DNA of 64,000 nucleotides from Aquimarina longa SW024 (GCF_001401755.1 NZ_AVQK01000030.1:1-64000), one strand, 5' to 3'; shown: positions 54,422 through 64,000, numbered from the stretch's first letter. The notes: generated by a model from the sequence alone, not told the origin. Program-made: numbers and translations.

Positions 54422-56011
54422 ATGATTAAAAAGGTAATAATATGCTCAGTATTAACCTTGTTAATAAGTTGTTCTTCTATAAAAAAACATAATCAACAGA
54501 TAGAAAAACTACACAATGCAGATGAAATACACGAAGATATTGATTATGCATATCATAAATTACAGAGATTACATCCAGATTTATATTGGTATATCAGTAA
54601 AGACTCATTAGACAAAAAAATAAACGCATTAAAGGCAATTATACAAAAACCAATATCAAGTATAGAATTCTACAAACAATTATCTCCTGTAATAGCAAGT
54701 ATACGACAAGGACATACCGCTATTTATCCACCCTATAAAAAGCAAACAAAAAAAGAAAAAAGAGAAAAAGGAAAGAGAAGTTTTTCTTTTAAACCACTAA
54801 GTTTTCAAAGAAGCGGAGATAGGCTTTTTATTAAAAAAAATTATGGAAAGGATAGTACTCTCATTGCAGGAACAGAACTACTAACTATAGAAGGTGAAAA
54901 AGTCAGTGATTTATTAAATTATTTTAAAGAATTACCTACTGGAGATGGATATAATACCACTTTTGTTCCAGAATATGTAAGCCGTGGTTTTGGTTATTTT
55001 TATACAAAAACACATCCTAGAAAAGATAGTCTATCTATTACAGTAAAAACAAGAGATAAGATATATACTCACTATCTCTGTGCTAGCTATAGTAAACAAA
55101 AAAAGAAAAGTAAAAAAGAAAAAGATACAGTAAGGATTACAAAAGAAAAACCAAATAAATTAGAAATAAAGAATAGAAAGCAACAAGAAAAAATAACACG
55201 TAAGGAACATAAAAAACGAGGATTTAATGCTTATAAAAAAGAGTATAATAGGAATTTTAGATTTATACGATCCGATAGTGCCTCTACAGTAGCGTATATG
55301 CATATACGAAGTTTTACAAAAGGAAATTTTAAAAAATTCTATAAAGAAAGCTTTTCAAAAATAGACGCTGCAAATTGTGAAAATCTTATTATAGATTTAA
55401 GAGATAACCTAGGGGGTAGAATATCAGAAATCGACGAACTCTATTCTTATTTGACGGATAAAGAATATGTTTTTATAGAAAATGCAAAAATGACAAAGCG
55501 TTTAAGTTTCTTATACCCGTTTTTTCATAGTGATTCTTGGTTAGAAAAAACAGTAGCAACACTCTTTTCTCCGATAGTAATGACATATCAGATGTTTAAA
55601 GTCAAAAAAGAAAATGGAGCTCCACACTATAAGTTTAAATATAGTAAACTACGAAAGAACAAGGAAAATTTTTATAAAGGCAAAATTTATGTGCTGATTA
55701 ATGGAATGAGTTTTTCTGCAAGTAGTATTTTATCAACACATCTAAAAGCAAACAAACGAGCTATTTTTGTAGGAGAAGAAACAGGAGGAGCATATAATGG
55801 TACTATTGCAGGAATTTTCACAAAATTAGAACTCCCTAATTCTAAAGTAAAAATGAGAGTAGGGTTAATGAAGATTAATACACCATACACAAAACAGCCA
55901 GATGGTTATGGGATTATGCCAGATGTGTATGTAAAAAACAATACAGAGAAAGATACAGCGTTAGAGTGGATACTACAAGATGTAAATAAGTTACACAATA
56001 AAAACCTTTAG
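54422..56011 (+). CDS. S41-family peptidase lipoprotein
   Basis: 529 residues. Lipoprotein signal (VLTLLISCSSIKKH). An N-terminal helical region (30-110), a PDZ-like part (LIAGTELLTIEGEKVSDLLN, about 145-190), a long charged Lys-rich insertion (about 225-275) and the S41 tail-specific protease core with IDLRDNLGGRISEI and GMSFSASSILSTHLKANKRA (Ser and Lys dyad) then FVGEETGGAYNGT. It cleaves periplasmic or surface proteins. The basic insertion (KKKSKKEKDTVRITKEKPNK) is unusual. Confidence 0.86.
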   Translation: MIKKVIICSVLTLLISCSSIKKHNQQIEKLHNADEIHEDIDYAYHKLQRLHPDLYWYISKDSLDKKINALKAIIQKPISSIEFYKQLSPVIASIRQGHTAIYPPYKKQTKKEKREKGKRSFSFKPLSFQRSGDRLFIKKNYGKDSTLIAGTELLTIEGEKVSDLLNYFKELPTGDGYNTTFVPEYVSRGFGYFYTKTHPRKDSLSITVKTRDKIYTHYLCASYSKQKKKSKKEKDTVRITKEKPNKLEIKNRKQQEKITRKEHKKRGFNAYKKEYNRNFRFIRSDSASTVAYMHIRSFTKGNFKKFYKESFSKIDAANCENLIIDLRDNLGGRISEIDELYSYLTDKEYVFIENAKMTKRLSFLYPFFHSDSWLEKTVATLFSPIVMTYQMFKVKKENGAPHYKFKYSKLRKNKENFYKGKIYVLINGMSFSASSILSTHLKANKRAIFVGEETGGAYNGTIAGIFTKLELPNSKVKMRVGLMKINTPYTKQPDGYGIMPDVYVKNNTEKDTALEWILQDVNKLHNKNL

Positions 56012-56152
56012 AACAACTATTATAGTGTAGATATTCAAAAATAGAAAGAAGTTAACTGTTTACTTTTTTTATCCTTGTACCTTTGAGATTATGTTATGAT
56101 AACTTATAAAATTAAAATAAGAATAAAGAAATTTAATATATACCGAACCCCT

Positions 56153-56926
56153 ATGAAAAGATTTTGTTTCTCTCTTTTAGCAATAGTATCAATTTTAGTA
56201 TTGGTAGGATGTCAGTTTTCAGAAACCCTAAACCTTAATGAAGATGGAACAGGTAAAATCACAATGAGTTTTGATGGATCAGAATTGATGAAAATGGGAG
56301 GAGAAAAAGTCTCTGAAGAAGGAAAAAAAGATATAGACACAACAGTAGTATTTAGAGAATTTTTAGAAAAAAATAAAGATAGTATTTCTAAATTGTCTAC
56401 ACAGATGCAAGAAAAATTAGAGAGACTAAGAGACTTTAAAATGCATGTAGTAGTAAATAAAAACTCTAGTAAGGCAGATATGGATCTGTATAAAGAGTTT
56501 AAAGATGTGTCAGAATTAGGTAACCTATTTAGTGATTTTAAAACCTCTATGGTTATGGGAGGTAATGTAAGTAATAAAACAGAAGAAAAAAGCAATACTA
56601 TAAATCCTATAGATAAAGCCTTAACATCAGAAGATGATGGGGTAAAAGTACATTATAGTTTTAGAAACAATACATTTAATAGGTTTGCAGAGATTGTTGA
56701 TGAGGAGAAAATGAAGAAAAGTATAGATAGTATAGAAAAAGCCAGAATGTTTTTAGCAAGTTCTAAGTATAAGCTAAAGTATACTTTTCCAAGAAAAATA
56801 ATAAAAATGTCATCTGATAAAGCTACGTTTAGTTTAGATATGAAAAGTTTTATATTAGAAGTAGGGCTAATAGAATATATGCAAAACCCTAAAATATTAG
56901 ATATAGAATTAGAGCTAGAGGAGTAA
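56153..56926 (+). CDS. Lipoprotein of unknown function
   Basis: 257 residues from ATG 56153, which gives the lipobox (LAIVSILVLVGCQFSE). The rest starts NLNEDGTGKITMSFDGSELM and has charged helical segments (DTTVVFREFLEKNKDSISKL, about 70-120). No family recognised with certainty. It lies 40 bp upstream of lipB on the same strand, but lipB has its own promoter box. Confidence 0.65.
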   Translation: MKRFCFSLLAIVSILVLVGCQFSETLNLNEDGTGKITMSFDGSELMKMGGEKVSEEGKKDIDTTVVFREFLEKNKDSISKLSTQMQEKLERLRDFKMHVVVNKNSSKADMDLYKEFKDVSELGNLFSDFKTSMVMGGNVSNKTEEKSNTINPIDKALTSEDDGVKVHYSFRNNTFNRFAEIVDEEKMKKSIDSIEKARMFLASSKYKLKYTFPRKIIKMSSDKATFSLDMKSFILEVGLIEYMQNPKILDIELELEE

Positions 56927-56951
56927 AAAAGAAATTATTTTTTTAATAGTG

Positions 56952-56959
56952 TATCTTTG
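56952..56959 (+). promoter_or_regulatory. Bacteroidetes -7 promoter box of lipB
   Basis: TATCTTTG fits TAnnTTTG exactly, 6 bp before the ATG at 56966, which implies a very short leader. Confidence 0.5.
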
Positions 56960-56965
56960 TAAACT

Positions 56966-57679
56966 ATGAATAAAAAAATTCAATTTCAGGATATTGGTTG
57001 TAAGGATTTTAATGAAACTTGGAAGTATCAGGAAGAGCTTTTTAAAGGGATATTAGATATAAAAATCAAAAACCGAAGAGAAGCAGCAGGTTTAGAAACA
57101 CCTAATTATTTTCTCTTTGTAGAGCATCCACACGTATATACATTAGGTAAAAGTGGTGATATTAGTAATCTTTTATTATCCGAAGAACAACTTAAAGAAA
57201 AAGAAGCTACATTCTATAAGATTAACAGAGGAGGAGATATTACCTATCATGGGCCAGGGCAGATTGTAGGCTATCCAATTCTAGATTTAGATAATTTTTT
57301 TACTGACATACATAAATATCTACGTTTTTTAGAAGAAATGGTGATCCTTACTCTGGCAGAATATAATATTCATGCTACCAGAAGCGAAGGAGAAACAGGA
57401 GTATGGTTAGATGTAGGAACTCCATTTGCACGTAAGATATGCGCTATGGGGGTTCGTGCTAGTCGTTGGGTAACAATGCATGGTTTTGCATTAAATATAA
57501 ATGCTAATTTAGGATACTTTGATCATATTGTCCCCTGTGGAATCAAAGACAAAACAGTTACCTCATTACATGTAGAATTAGGAGTTGACAAAGTAGATGA
57601 AGAAGAGATAAAAGAGAAGTTATTAAAACACTTCACTACTCTTTTTAAAGCAGAGTTTATATCACATATAGATCAATAA
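56966..57679 (+). CDS. lipB: Octanoyl-[ACP]:protein transferase
   Basis: 237 residues. It transfers octanoyl from ACP to the lipoyl domains of dehydrogenase complexes as the first step of lipoate synthesis. Signatures: FLFVEHPHVYTLGKSGD, NRGGDITYHGPGQIVGYPIL (the family signature RGGdxTfHGPGQ), RKICAMGVRASRWVTMHGFA with the catalytic Lys, and DHIVPCGIKDKTVTSL with the catalytic Cys. Normal length. A hairpin follows at once. Confidence 0.97.
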   Translation: MNKKIQFQDIGCKDFNETWKYQEELFKGILDIKIKNRREAAGLETPNYFLFVEHPHVYTLGKSGDISNLLLSEEQLKEKEATFYKINRGGDITYHGPGQIVGYPILDLDNFFTDIHKYLRFLEEMVILTLAEYNIHATRSEGETGVWLDVGTPFARKICAMGVRASRWVTMHGFALNINANLGYFDHIVPCGIKDKTVTSLHVELGVDKVDEEEIKEKLLKHFTTLFKAEFISHIDQ

Positions 57680-57699
57680 TTAGAACTATTGATCTATAT
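57666..57699. terminator. Hairpin between convergent genes
   Basis: Perfect 12-bp arms ATATAGATCAAT / ATTGATCTATAT with a ten-base loop, overlapping the lipB stop codon. It has no strong T-run, so terminator function is likely but not certain. Confidence 0.5.
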
Positions 57700-57729
57700 A
57701 TGATAGTACTACGCTCTTCTAGTACACTT

Positions 57730-60201
57730 TTAATTAATTTGATAAATTAATACACTATTCTCTTCTCCTTGTACAACAAACTCTAGATTAGGATCTTTAT
57801 CCATATTACCAAGACTTAATACAGAATTACCATACACAGGAAAATGAGGAAATAATTCAGCGTTGCTATCATATAAATATACTTTTTTAGATTGCATGTC
57901 TGTGATAGTGACGTAAATCTTATTATTGATATAGTATAGTTTAGGCTCAGTATACATTCCATAATCAAGCTCTACAACTCTTCCTTTTATAGAAAGCTTA
58001 TTTTCTGATAACGAAACTAAAGTTTTATTAGTGGCAACTATTTTATGGTCTTCATGTAAATTTAGGTTTTGAGTTACAGCCTTACCATCTTTTTGTATTT
58101 GGATTAGTTTTCCATCTTTTGTAGTAGAAGTAATCTTATTAAGATACTGATACCATTCATTTTTAGAAAAACGAACTTTTTCTTTTACATTAATTCTGGT
58201 TTTTCCTAATCGATCCAAAATTGTAAGTTCTCCATTCTCTTCTGTAATTACAATATAGTCCTTAGTACCTATTCGAATATGTTTCGGAGGGAGGTTCAGA
58301 GGGGTTTCTGTACCCTTAAATCTAAATCCAGTTACATTTTTCGTTTTGATATCTAGCATAGTCACTTTATTACCTTGCGTAATAATAATCCGGTAACGTT
58401 TACTCTTATCATAATCAAACAAGGCTAATGGCTGAGTAATAGGTTTTTCAAAAGTCTTAGGATATGGTTTCACGTCTTTTCCATCTCTATCAAGCAAGTA
58501 TAACGTATTAGCAGTAGTAAAGAGTAATTGATATCTACCATTTTTATAAATATCAACTTGTTTGATTTCTCCTAATATTTCACCATCAATTTGCTTCTTC
58601 CAAAAAATAGCACCTTTATCAGAGATGAGATATAAATTATTTTCTACATCCTGTACAGCGATATCCATTCCCTTAGTTCGATGATTTTTTACCAGTATAG
58701 GTTTATTGATTATTCCATGCTCTAAGGTTGTCGATGCAGTTTGAGAAACAGATGTAGCAGCACCTTTTGCTTTGTTTTTTTGTAAAACACCATGTATGTG
58801 AGCAAAATCATTTTCTTTTATAATCTGTATTACTCCAATTTGATACCCTTTATACTTAAGTGTATTCCATTGTGATGAGTAGTTTTTAGTTGTATTTTCT
58901 GAGATATACTCTTTTACATTTTTAATAGCCCCTACAATTAATATAGAAGATTCAGAAGCTAATTTCTTCATAGTTGCCTTATAATACTCTTGGTCATACA
59001 GAACGGATAGATTCATGATATTAGCAATGACATCCTTAAGCGCATTAGTAGAAGAGCCAAAAACAATAAAATTGTCTATGATGAAATAAAATTTTGCATC
59101 AAAATTTTTAACAAGGGGATTTAAAGTTTGTGAAAAAGCAGAAGGATTATCATATGTATAGATCGTAGAATTTCTATACGTTTCTACCTTTTTGTTTTTT
59201 GATAAATCTTCTTTAGTTGTCTCAATATCTATAGAATTTATAACCAATACATCTTCTTTTTCCAGAAAAATAAGTCCTATCTCTGATGCATAAGATAACA
59301 TAGGATCCAAGTCCTCGGGGATATCATTTACTTCTCTATCCTGAGCTATAGATAAATTCTTTTTTAAGATTTTGTAATTATCATAAGTATATGAGATAAA
59401 TCCTTTTGCACTAACAGGAGTAATTTTAGGAATCAGATTTTCTTTAGGGACAGTATTGTCAAAAATTCCAATAGTACTCGATAAAGAATCTTTTTCTATA
59501 GCAATACCATCCAGATACATTGCATTTTGCTCTATAGTTGCATCAGTTGATACCCAACCACTAAAATTGTGTAAACTTTCTAGAGTAGTATTGGGAACTA
59601 AAGAATTTTGAATATGCTGTAGTTTTTTCCCATTAAATAATACAGACAGAGCATTCTTAGTACCCGATACTTCATATGCTTTTTTCAAATCTCTATCAAC
59701 CGGTGTTAGATTAGTTTTTAACCGAACTGCATTTTCGATCAATAACTGAGAAGAAGAAGCAATAAGTAAGCTATCCTGATGAGTTGCAAAAAAAGAATCT
59801 TCTTTTGATGAAATCTTATAAATTATCTGATTAGAATAATTTATAGTTTCAATAGTTTTAGTATTAAGAGAATCATTATTGATTATAGCAGGATTAAATT
59901 TTGAAATATAAGTGTATTCAAAACTATTCTTACCTAAAGGAGAAAAACATAATAAACTCTCTGTTTGATTTGTTTTATCCAAGATAGATAGATTCTTAAG
60001 ATAATTGATAAAAGCAATATGCTTATTGTTTTTTATGAAATTATTATCTCGTAATTTACTAGTAGCCCCTTCTAAATCATTAATCTTTATAATAACTTGC
60101 GCATCTCTGGGGATGTGATCTATTAAAGAACTTGGCTTTTTTGATACATCATCACAAGAAATAGCAATAAAAATGATAAGAGCTACAACTATTTTTTTCA
60201 T
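57730..60201 (-). CDS. Large lipoprotein with C-terminal beta-propeller-like half
   Basis: 823 residues from ATG 60201 (lipobox IIFIAISCDD). The first half (about 30-460) starts SLIDHIPRDAQVIIKINDLE, in the style of DUF3352-like proteins. The second half (about 500-823) contains repeated blade-like strands (MDIAVQDVENNLYLISDKGA, YQLLFTTANTLYLLDRDGKD, FVVQGEENSVLIYQI) with NLYLISDKG/LYLLDRDGK PQQ-like motifs, suggesting a beta-propeller. Envelope-located. Function unknown. Confidence 0.7.
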   Translation of the reverse strand: MKKIVVALIIFIAISCDDVSKKPSSLIDHIPRDAQVIIKINDLEGATSKLRDNNFIKNNKHIAFINYLKNLSILDKTNQTESLLCFSPLGKNSFEYTYISKFNPAIINNDSLNTKTIETINYSNQIIYKISSKEDSFFATHQDSLLIASSSQLLIENAVRLKTNLTPVDRDLKKAYEVSGTKNALSVLFNGKKLQHIQNSLVPNTTLESLHNFSGWVSTDATIEQNAMYLDGIAIEKDSLSSTIGIFDNTVPKENLIPKITPVSAKGFISYTYDNYKILKKNLSIAQDREVNDIPEDLDPMLSYASEIGLIFLEKEDVLVINSIDIETTKEDLSKNKKVETYRNSTIYTYDNPSAFSQTLNPLVKNFDAKFYFIIDNFIVFGSSTNALKDVIANIMNLSVLYDQEYYKATMKKLASESSILIVGAIKNVKEYISENTTKNYSSQWNTLKYKGYQIGVIQIIKENDFAHIHGVLQKNKAKGAATSVSQTASTTLEHGIINKPILVKNHRTKGMDIAVQDVENNLYLISDKGAIFWKKQIDGEILGEIKQVDIYKNGRYQLLFTTANTLYLLDRDGKDVKPYPKTFEKPITQPLALFDYDKSKRYRIIITQGNKVTMLDIKTKNVTGFRFKGTETPLNLPPKHIRIGTKDYIVITEENGELTILDRLGKTRINVKEKVRFSKNEWYQYLNKITSTTKDGKLIQIQKDGKAVTQNLNLHEDHKIVATNKTLVSLSENKLSIKGRVVELDYGMYTEPKLYYINNKIYVTITDMQSKKVYLYDSNAELFPHFPVYGNSVLSLGNMDKDPNLEFVVQGEENSVLIYQIN

Positions 60202-60343
60202 TATGTGAATGTGTTTTATATTCTTATATGTAGTTGTCAAAATAAAAAAAAATAACTTTTTGGTCTGCAAAATATATGTTATAGTTTAAGTGATATAAAA
60301 AGATTCATAGTATAGTATCTTTTTATAAACCCCAAAGATATAA

Positions 60344-60946
60344 TTATTTAAGATCCAGTGCGTATTGTTCTGGTAATAACCTAAAACTTTTTCTGTGATA
60401 TTTTGTAATTCCGTATTTTCGGATAGCATCTCGATGTTCTACAGTAGGATACCCTTTGTTTTTTTTCCAATTATACATAGGAAACTCCTCATGGATCTTT
60501 TCCATAAACTCATCTCTATATGTTTTTGCTAGTATTGATGCCGCAGCAATATTTAGATATTTTCCATCACCTTTAATAACGCATGTATGAGGGATATTAT
60601 GATAAGGTTTAAACTTATTTCCATCTACAATAATATGCTCTGGTTGAGGTTGTAACTGTTCAATAGACCTTTGCATAGCTAATATTGATGCATTTAGAAT
60701 ATTGATCTCATCGATTTCTTCCATAAAAATATGTGTAACACCATAGCTTAAAGAGGAGTCTTCTATTAAAGGTTTTAGATGTTTTCTTTTAATCGCACTA
60801 AGCTTTTTAGAGTCATTAAGAATGGTATTGTTAAAATCATCAGGAAGCAATACAGCAGCAGCAGTGACAGGACCTGCTAGGCAACCTCGACCAGCTTCAT
60901 CCGTGCCACATTCGAGAATATCAGGATGTAATTTTAATGTAAGCAT
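60344..60946 (-). CDS. rnhB: Ribonuclease HII
   Basis: 200 residues from ATG 60946 (an earlier ATG seven codons upstream is possible). It cuts the RNA strand of RNA/DNA hybrids, including single ribonucleotides. Motifs: [17 protein letters not shown] (Asp-Glu metal ligands), [24 protein letters not shown] (Asp) and [11 protein letters not shown] (Asp). Normal length, cytosolic. Not overlapping its neighbours. Confidence 0.96.
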   Translation of the reverse strand: MLTLKLHPDILECGTDEAGRGCLAGPVTAAAVLLPDDFNNTILNDSKKLSAIKRKHLKPLIEDSSLSYGVTHIFMEEIDEINILNASILAMQRSIEQLQPQPEHIIVDGNKFKPYHNIPHTCVIKGDGKYLNIAAASILAKTYRDEFMEKIHEEFPMYNWKKNKGYPTVEHRDAIRKYGITKYHRKSFRLLPEQYALDLK

Positions 60947-61103
60947 ACCACGAAGATACAGTATCAATAGAATACCTAAAACTATTTTTTAAAAATGATT
61001 ATGGCATATAAGGTATTTGTAAAATTATAAAATCAAAAACAAGCACAATAAAAAAGTAATTCAAACAAACAACTAGGATTATTTACTTTCATTAAAAAAA
61101 GTA

Positions 61104-61111
61104 TATTTTTG
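61104..61111 (+). promoter_or_regulatory. Bacteroidetes -7 promoter box
   Basis: TATTTTTG fits TAnnTTTG, 18 bp before the ATG at 61130. Confidence 0.45.
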
Positions 61112-61129
61112 TCACAGTTTAGCATTCGA

Positions 61130-63118
61130 ATGAGAAAAAACATAATTTTTATAGTTATAGTACTATCAACCTTGGTAATTAAAGCACAAGAAAGGATAGA
61201 CACCAATTCTGGAATAAGTAAAGACGGATCTGATAAATCATACAAATCTCTAAGAGATCGAGGAGAAGATGATAAAAAGGAGAAACCGCCAATTACCGAT
61301 TATAAGATTATTACCATAAAGAATGATACTACCTATGTAGATACAACATTAACAATACAAAAAGACTATAACTTTAATTATCTACGTAGAGATGATTTTG
61401 AGCTACAGCCGATCCATAATGTGGGGCAATCCTATAATAGTTTAGCAAAACAAGAAGAAAAAGACCATGTATTACCTCTTTTTGGAGCCAGAGCCAGACA
61501 TTTTAATTTTATGGAAGCCGACGATATCAAATATTATCACGTTCCCACACCACTTACAGAATTGTATTTTAAAACTACTTTTGAACAAGGACAGCAATTA
61601 GATGCTTTTTTTACAGTAAATACTTCACCAAGGTTAAATCTTTCAGTAGCATATAAAGGAGTACGATCCTTAGGTAAATTTCAACATGCATTAACAAGTT
61701 CAGGTAACTTTAGAGCAACAGCAAGTTATACAACCAAGAATAACCGATATAAAATGCGCACACATTTTGTGTCACAAAGTCTACTTAATCAAGAAAACGG
61801 AGGATTATCACCTCAGGGGCTTGATGAGTATTTAGGAAGGGGAGAATCTGTCGGACAAGAGAGTCGATTTGCGGATAGAGGATCGATATCTGTGAATTAT
61901 CAAGATGCAGAAAACACGCTATTAGGAAAACGATTTTACTTAAATCATCAGTATGATATACTCAAGAAAACAGATAGTACTGCCATGGGAGTATCAGTAG
62001 GTCATATAATGGATCTTACAGATAAGAAATTTCGATTTACCCAAGCCAAGATTGCCCCTAATGACCTTTTAGGAAAAGCATATGTCTCCGAAAAATTATC
62101 AGATAAAGTAGCCTTAGAAGATTTTAGTAACCAAGTATTTATAGATGTGACTAATACTTGGTTAGGAAAACTACGTATAGCAGCAGGAAGTTCTAACTAT
62201 AATTATGGATACAACTCAATTCTTAATAAACTAGATAACTCAGATAATCAGATCAATATAACAAACCGAATAAAAGGAGAGCTCTATACAATAGGAGGAG
62301 AATATACCAACAGCTATAAAGGTTTTCAGTTATTTGCAGACGGAAAAAATATCATTTCAGGAGATTTTACAGGAAACTATTTTAATGCAGGTGCAGGATA
62401 TAGTTTAAACGAAGAATATAATATCCAAGCAAAAATAAGTGCTAGCTCCGTAGCTCCAAATTATAATTTTCTACTCTACCAGAGTGATTACGTTAACTAT
62501 AATTGGCAAAATAATTTCTCTAATACCGAAACACAGAAATTACAAATTAACCTCAATGCTAAAAAAATAGCACAATTACAAGCAAGCTATTCTACAATCA
62601 ATAAGTACACCTACTTTACAAAAAACACAAACGAAGCAATTGTACCATTACAATCTTCGAATACTATAGACGTATTAAAAGTAAAACTTATCCAAGGAAT
62701 AAAATTATGGAAGCTAGGGCTAGATAATACAATCATGTATCAAAATGTTAATGGAGGAGATAAGATATATAACGTACCAGAAGTAGTAACTAGAAACAGT
62801 TTGTATTTTCAGGACCATTGGTTTAAAAAAAATGCACTATATCTACAAGCAGGAGTAACATTTAAGTACTACACAAGTTACAAAGCAGATGCCTATGATC
62901 CTGTTTTAGCAGAGTTTTATGTACAAAATGATCAAGAAATAGGAGAACATCCACAGTTTGACATATTCTTTAATGGAAAAGTAAGGCAAACACGAATTTA
63001 TTTTAAATACGAAAATATCGGAGAAGCCTTTAGACAAAACAATGAATTCTCTGCCCCAGGATATGCAACAAGAGACGCAGTATTACGCTTTGGTATCGTT
63101 TGGAATTTCTTTTTGTAA
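61130..63118 (+). CDS. Putative porin (outer-membrane beta-barrel)
   Basis: 662 residues from ATG 61130, which yields a signal peptide (IIFIVIVLSTLVIKAQ). A linker rich in Asp/Lys (about 25-55), then a long region of alternating strands typical of the Bacteroidota putative-porin family (YLRRDDFELQPIHNVGQSYN, ALTSSGNFRATASYTTKNNR, ending LRFGIVWNFFL with a terminal Leu after Phe-Phe). It is probably a large outer-membrane channel or anchoring barrel. The terminal aromatic strand favours BAM insertion. Its substrate is unknown. Confidence 0.8.
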   Translation: MRKNIIFIVIVLSTLVIKAQERIDTNSGISKDGSDKSYKSLRDRGEDDKKEKPPITDYKIITIKNDTTYVDTTLTIQKDYNFNYLRRDDFELQPIHNVGQSYNSLAKQEEKDHVLPLFGARARHFNFMEADDIKYYHVPTPLTELYFKTTFEQGQQLDAFFTVNTSPRLNLSVAYKGVRSLGKFQHALTSSGNFRATASYTTKNNRYKMRTHFVSQSLLNQENGGLSPQGLDEYLGRGESVGQESRFADRGSISVNYQDAENTLLGKRFYLNHQYDILKKTDSTAMGVSVGHIMDLTDKKFRFTQAKIAPNDLLGKAYVSEKLSDKVALEDFSNQVFIDVTNTWLGKLRIAAGSSNYNYGYNSILNKLDNSDNQINITNRIKGELYTIGGEYTNSYKGFQLFADGKNIISGDFTGNYFNAGAGYSLNEEYNIQAKISASSVAPNYNFLLYQSDYVNYNWQNNFSNTETQKLQINLNAKKIAQLQASYSTINKYTYFTKNTNEAIVPLQSSNTIDVLKVKLIQGIKLWKLGLDNTIMYQNVNGGDKIYNVPEVVTRNSLYFQDHWFKKNALYLQAGVTFKYYTSYKADAYDPVLAEFYVQNDQEIGEHPQFDIFFNGKVRQTRIYFKYENIGEAFRQNNEFSAPGYATRDAVLRFGIVWNFFL

Positions 63119-63341
63119 ATCCATTGTAATCACAACTTAAAAAATAAAAATAAAGACTTCACTCAAAAAAACGTCCCATTTAGTAAGTAAGACCATAATT
63201 TTACCCCAAACCATTAAACGTTTAACGATAAAAGTAAAGTCACGCATCTTTTTGACGAAGTATTTAACTAAAAAGACGAAGCATTTAACATGCGACCTTA
63301 AAATTTTAAGAAGACAAGTTAAAAATTCAATCTCCAAAGCT

Positions 63342-63391
63342 AAAATTTCAACTCACGAGGTTAAAAATTTAACCTCGTGAGTTGAAATTTT
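63342..63391. terminator. Very long perfect inverted repeat (possible bidirectional terminator)
   Basis: Arms of 24 bp (63342-63365 and 63368-63391) with no mismatch and a two-base loop; the centre is CTCACGAGGTTAAA. It has T-runs on one side and A-runs on the other. The 446-bp gap 63119-63564 otherwise shows short direct repeats of GACGAAGtATTTAAC (63257-63294) and no gene. Confidence 0.6.
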
Positions 63392-63564
63392 TACAATCAG
63401 AGTTAAACCAAACGTCTTTTTGACCAGTTGGAGTATCTTTTTTATAGCACAACTAAAAATATTGCATAGTTTAGATCAGTGATATTATCAATACAAAAAC
63501 ACTTTCAATAGATAAACGTATCTTTGAAATTAATAATCGGGTTAATTTTTCAGACGATAACGCA

Positions 63565-64000
63565 ATGAGTACTACCAAAAAAAGGAATATTTCTGTCCTA
63601 GGACCAACAACATTTACAGGGATTACAGTAACAGAACCAGCAGAATACGCAGCAGGGTTGCCCGCCGTAAAAGTAGCATTACAGCACGCCTTTAAAGAAA
63701 TGGGAGTAGTAAAATCAATGCACATCCTCTCTAAGATGAATCAAAAAGAAGGCTTTGATTGCCCAGGATGTGCATGGCCAGACCCAGAAAAACCCTCTAA
63801 ACTAGGAGAATATTGCGAGAACGGAGCAAAAGCAATCGCAGAAGAAGCAACCAATAAAAGAGTAGGAAGCAGTTTTTTTGACAAGTACTCTGTAGAAGAA
63901 CTATCAAACTGGTCAGACTATCAGATCGGAAAAAGCGGAAGACTAACAGAGCCAATGATCCTAAAACCAGGAAGTGTACATTATGAACCCATCTCTTGGC
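63565..64000 (+). CDS. YdeP/FdhF-like molybdopterin oxidoreductase, N-terminal part (cut by window end)
   Basis: 145 residues are visible, running off the window. It starts MSTTKKRNISVLGPTTFTGI then TVTEPAEYAAGLPAVKVALQ and has KEGFDCPGCAWPDPEKPS, a CxxC-containing segment typical of the YdeP/FdhF-type oxidoreductase alpha subunit family (bis-MGD and probably a 4Fe-4S site). E. coli YdeP is linked to acid resistance. The rest of the enzyme is outside the window, so nothing more can be read. Plain ATG at 63565. Confidence 0.85.
   Translation, partial: MSTTKKRNISVLGPTTFTGITVTEPAEYAAGLPAVKVALQHAFKEMGVVKSMHILSKMNQKEGFDCPGCAWPDPEKPSKLGEYCENGAKAIAEEATNKRVGSSFFDKYSVEELSNWSDYQIGKSGRLTEPMILKPGSVHYEPISW

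Noticed and set aside
1..64000. CRISPR array or cas genes
   Set aside because: No regularly spaced direct repeats with unique spacers and no Cas proteins; the only regular repeat (25974-26083) has no spacers.
1..64000. tRNA or rRNA genes
   Set aside because: No cloverleaf-like segment with GTTCRA and CCA-type acceptor pairing, and no rRNA-like sequence, was recognised by eye; a tRNAscan run would settle it.

Overview
The window is AT-rich chromosomal DNA from a Bacteroidota bacterium, almost certainly a marine Flavobacteriaceae member; an Aquimarina-like genus fits, but that is an inference. The support is Bacteroidetes-type -7 boxes (TAnnTTTG) in front of several genes, TonB-dependent receptor and LytTR-type regulators, many lipoprotein signals, and flavobacterial versions of LysS, LipB and RNase HII.

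Region 1 (1-19.8 kb) is an accessory array. Single genes or gene pairs, nearly all on the + strand, are separated by related imperfect palindromes of about 65-180 bp. The palindromes open with CAACac.g.gtataagcaat.gc and close with a GTTG-like core followed by CATTAA. Cargo genes: a cysteine-synthase-like PLP enzyme, lipoproteins, a DUF1330-like protein with a PLP decarboxylase, two near-identical GNAT acetyltransferases, an alpha/beta hydrolase, a methyltransferase, a TetR regulator with a membrane protein, a serine beta-lactamase-like protein, a Crp-like regulator and a DJ-1/PfpI protein. The layout resembles an integron cassette array, but no integrase is present and the cores do not match the classical attC consensus. 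Two IS110 copies sit at the same point at the 3' end of the palindromes. Four IS1182-type elements (one full, two deleted, one MITE) sit at the same point at the 5' end, two with exact 6-bp target duplications.

Region 2 (19.9-29.8 kb) is mostly resident chromosome. A minus-strand operon encodes a fatty-acid hydroxylase, a ketosynthase III fused to a haem-oxygenase-like diiron domain, and an unrecognised protein, so it probably makes an unusual lipid or hydrocarbon. Next come a YiaA/B-type membrane protein, a helical-repeat protein, a six-unit 21-bp repeat and a large zinc metalloprotease lipoprotein.

Region 3 (29.8-33.7 kb) is a second island: an IS3 element and a type II restriction-modification system (C5 methyltransferase plus NgoPII-like endonuclease, probably GGCC) whose HTH controller gene carries a stop codon. 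Its flanks share a different repeat, followed by a group II intron 3'-end remnant.

Region 4 (33.9-45.3 kb) carries an esterase lipoprotein, LytTR and AraC regulators, a DUF418 membrane protein, and a TonB-dependent receptor followed by a LytS/LytTR two-component pair, ending in IS1182 and group II intron scars.

Region 5 (45.3-64 kb) is ordinary chromosome: SPOR protein, PhoD phosphatase, lysS, thioredoxin-like and DUF1573 proteins, a membrane-anchored LuxR regulator, a Pmp3-type peptide, an S41 protease, lipB, a large lipoprotein, rnhB, a putative porin, and the start of a YdeP-like molybdopterin oxidoreductase cut by the window end.
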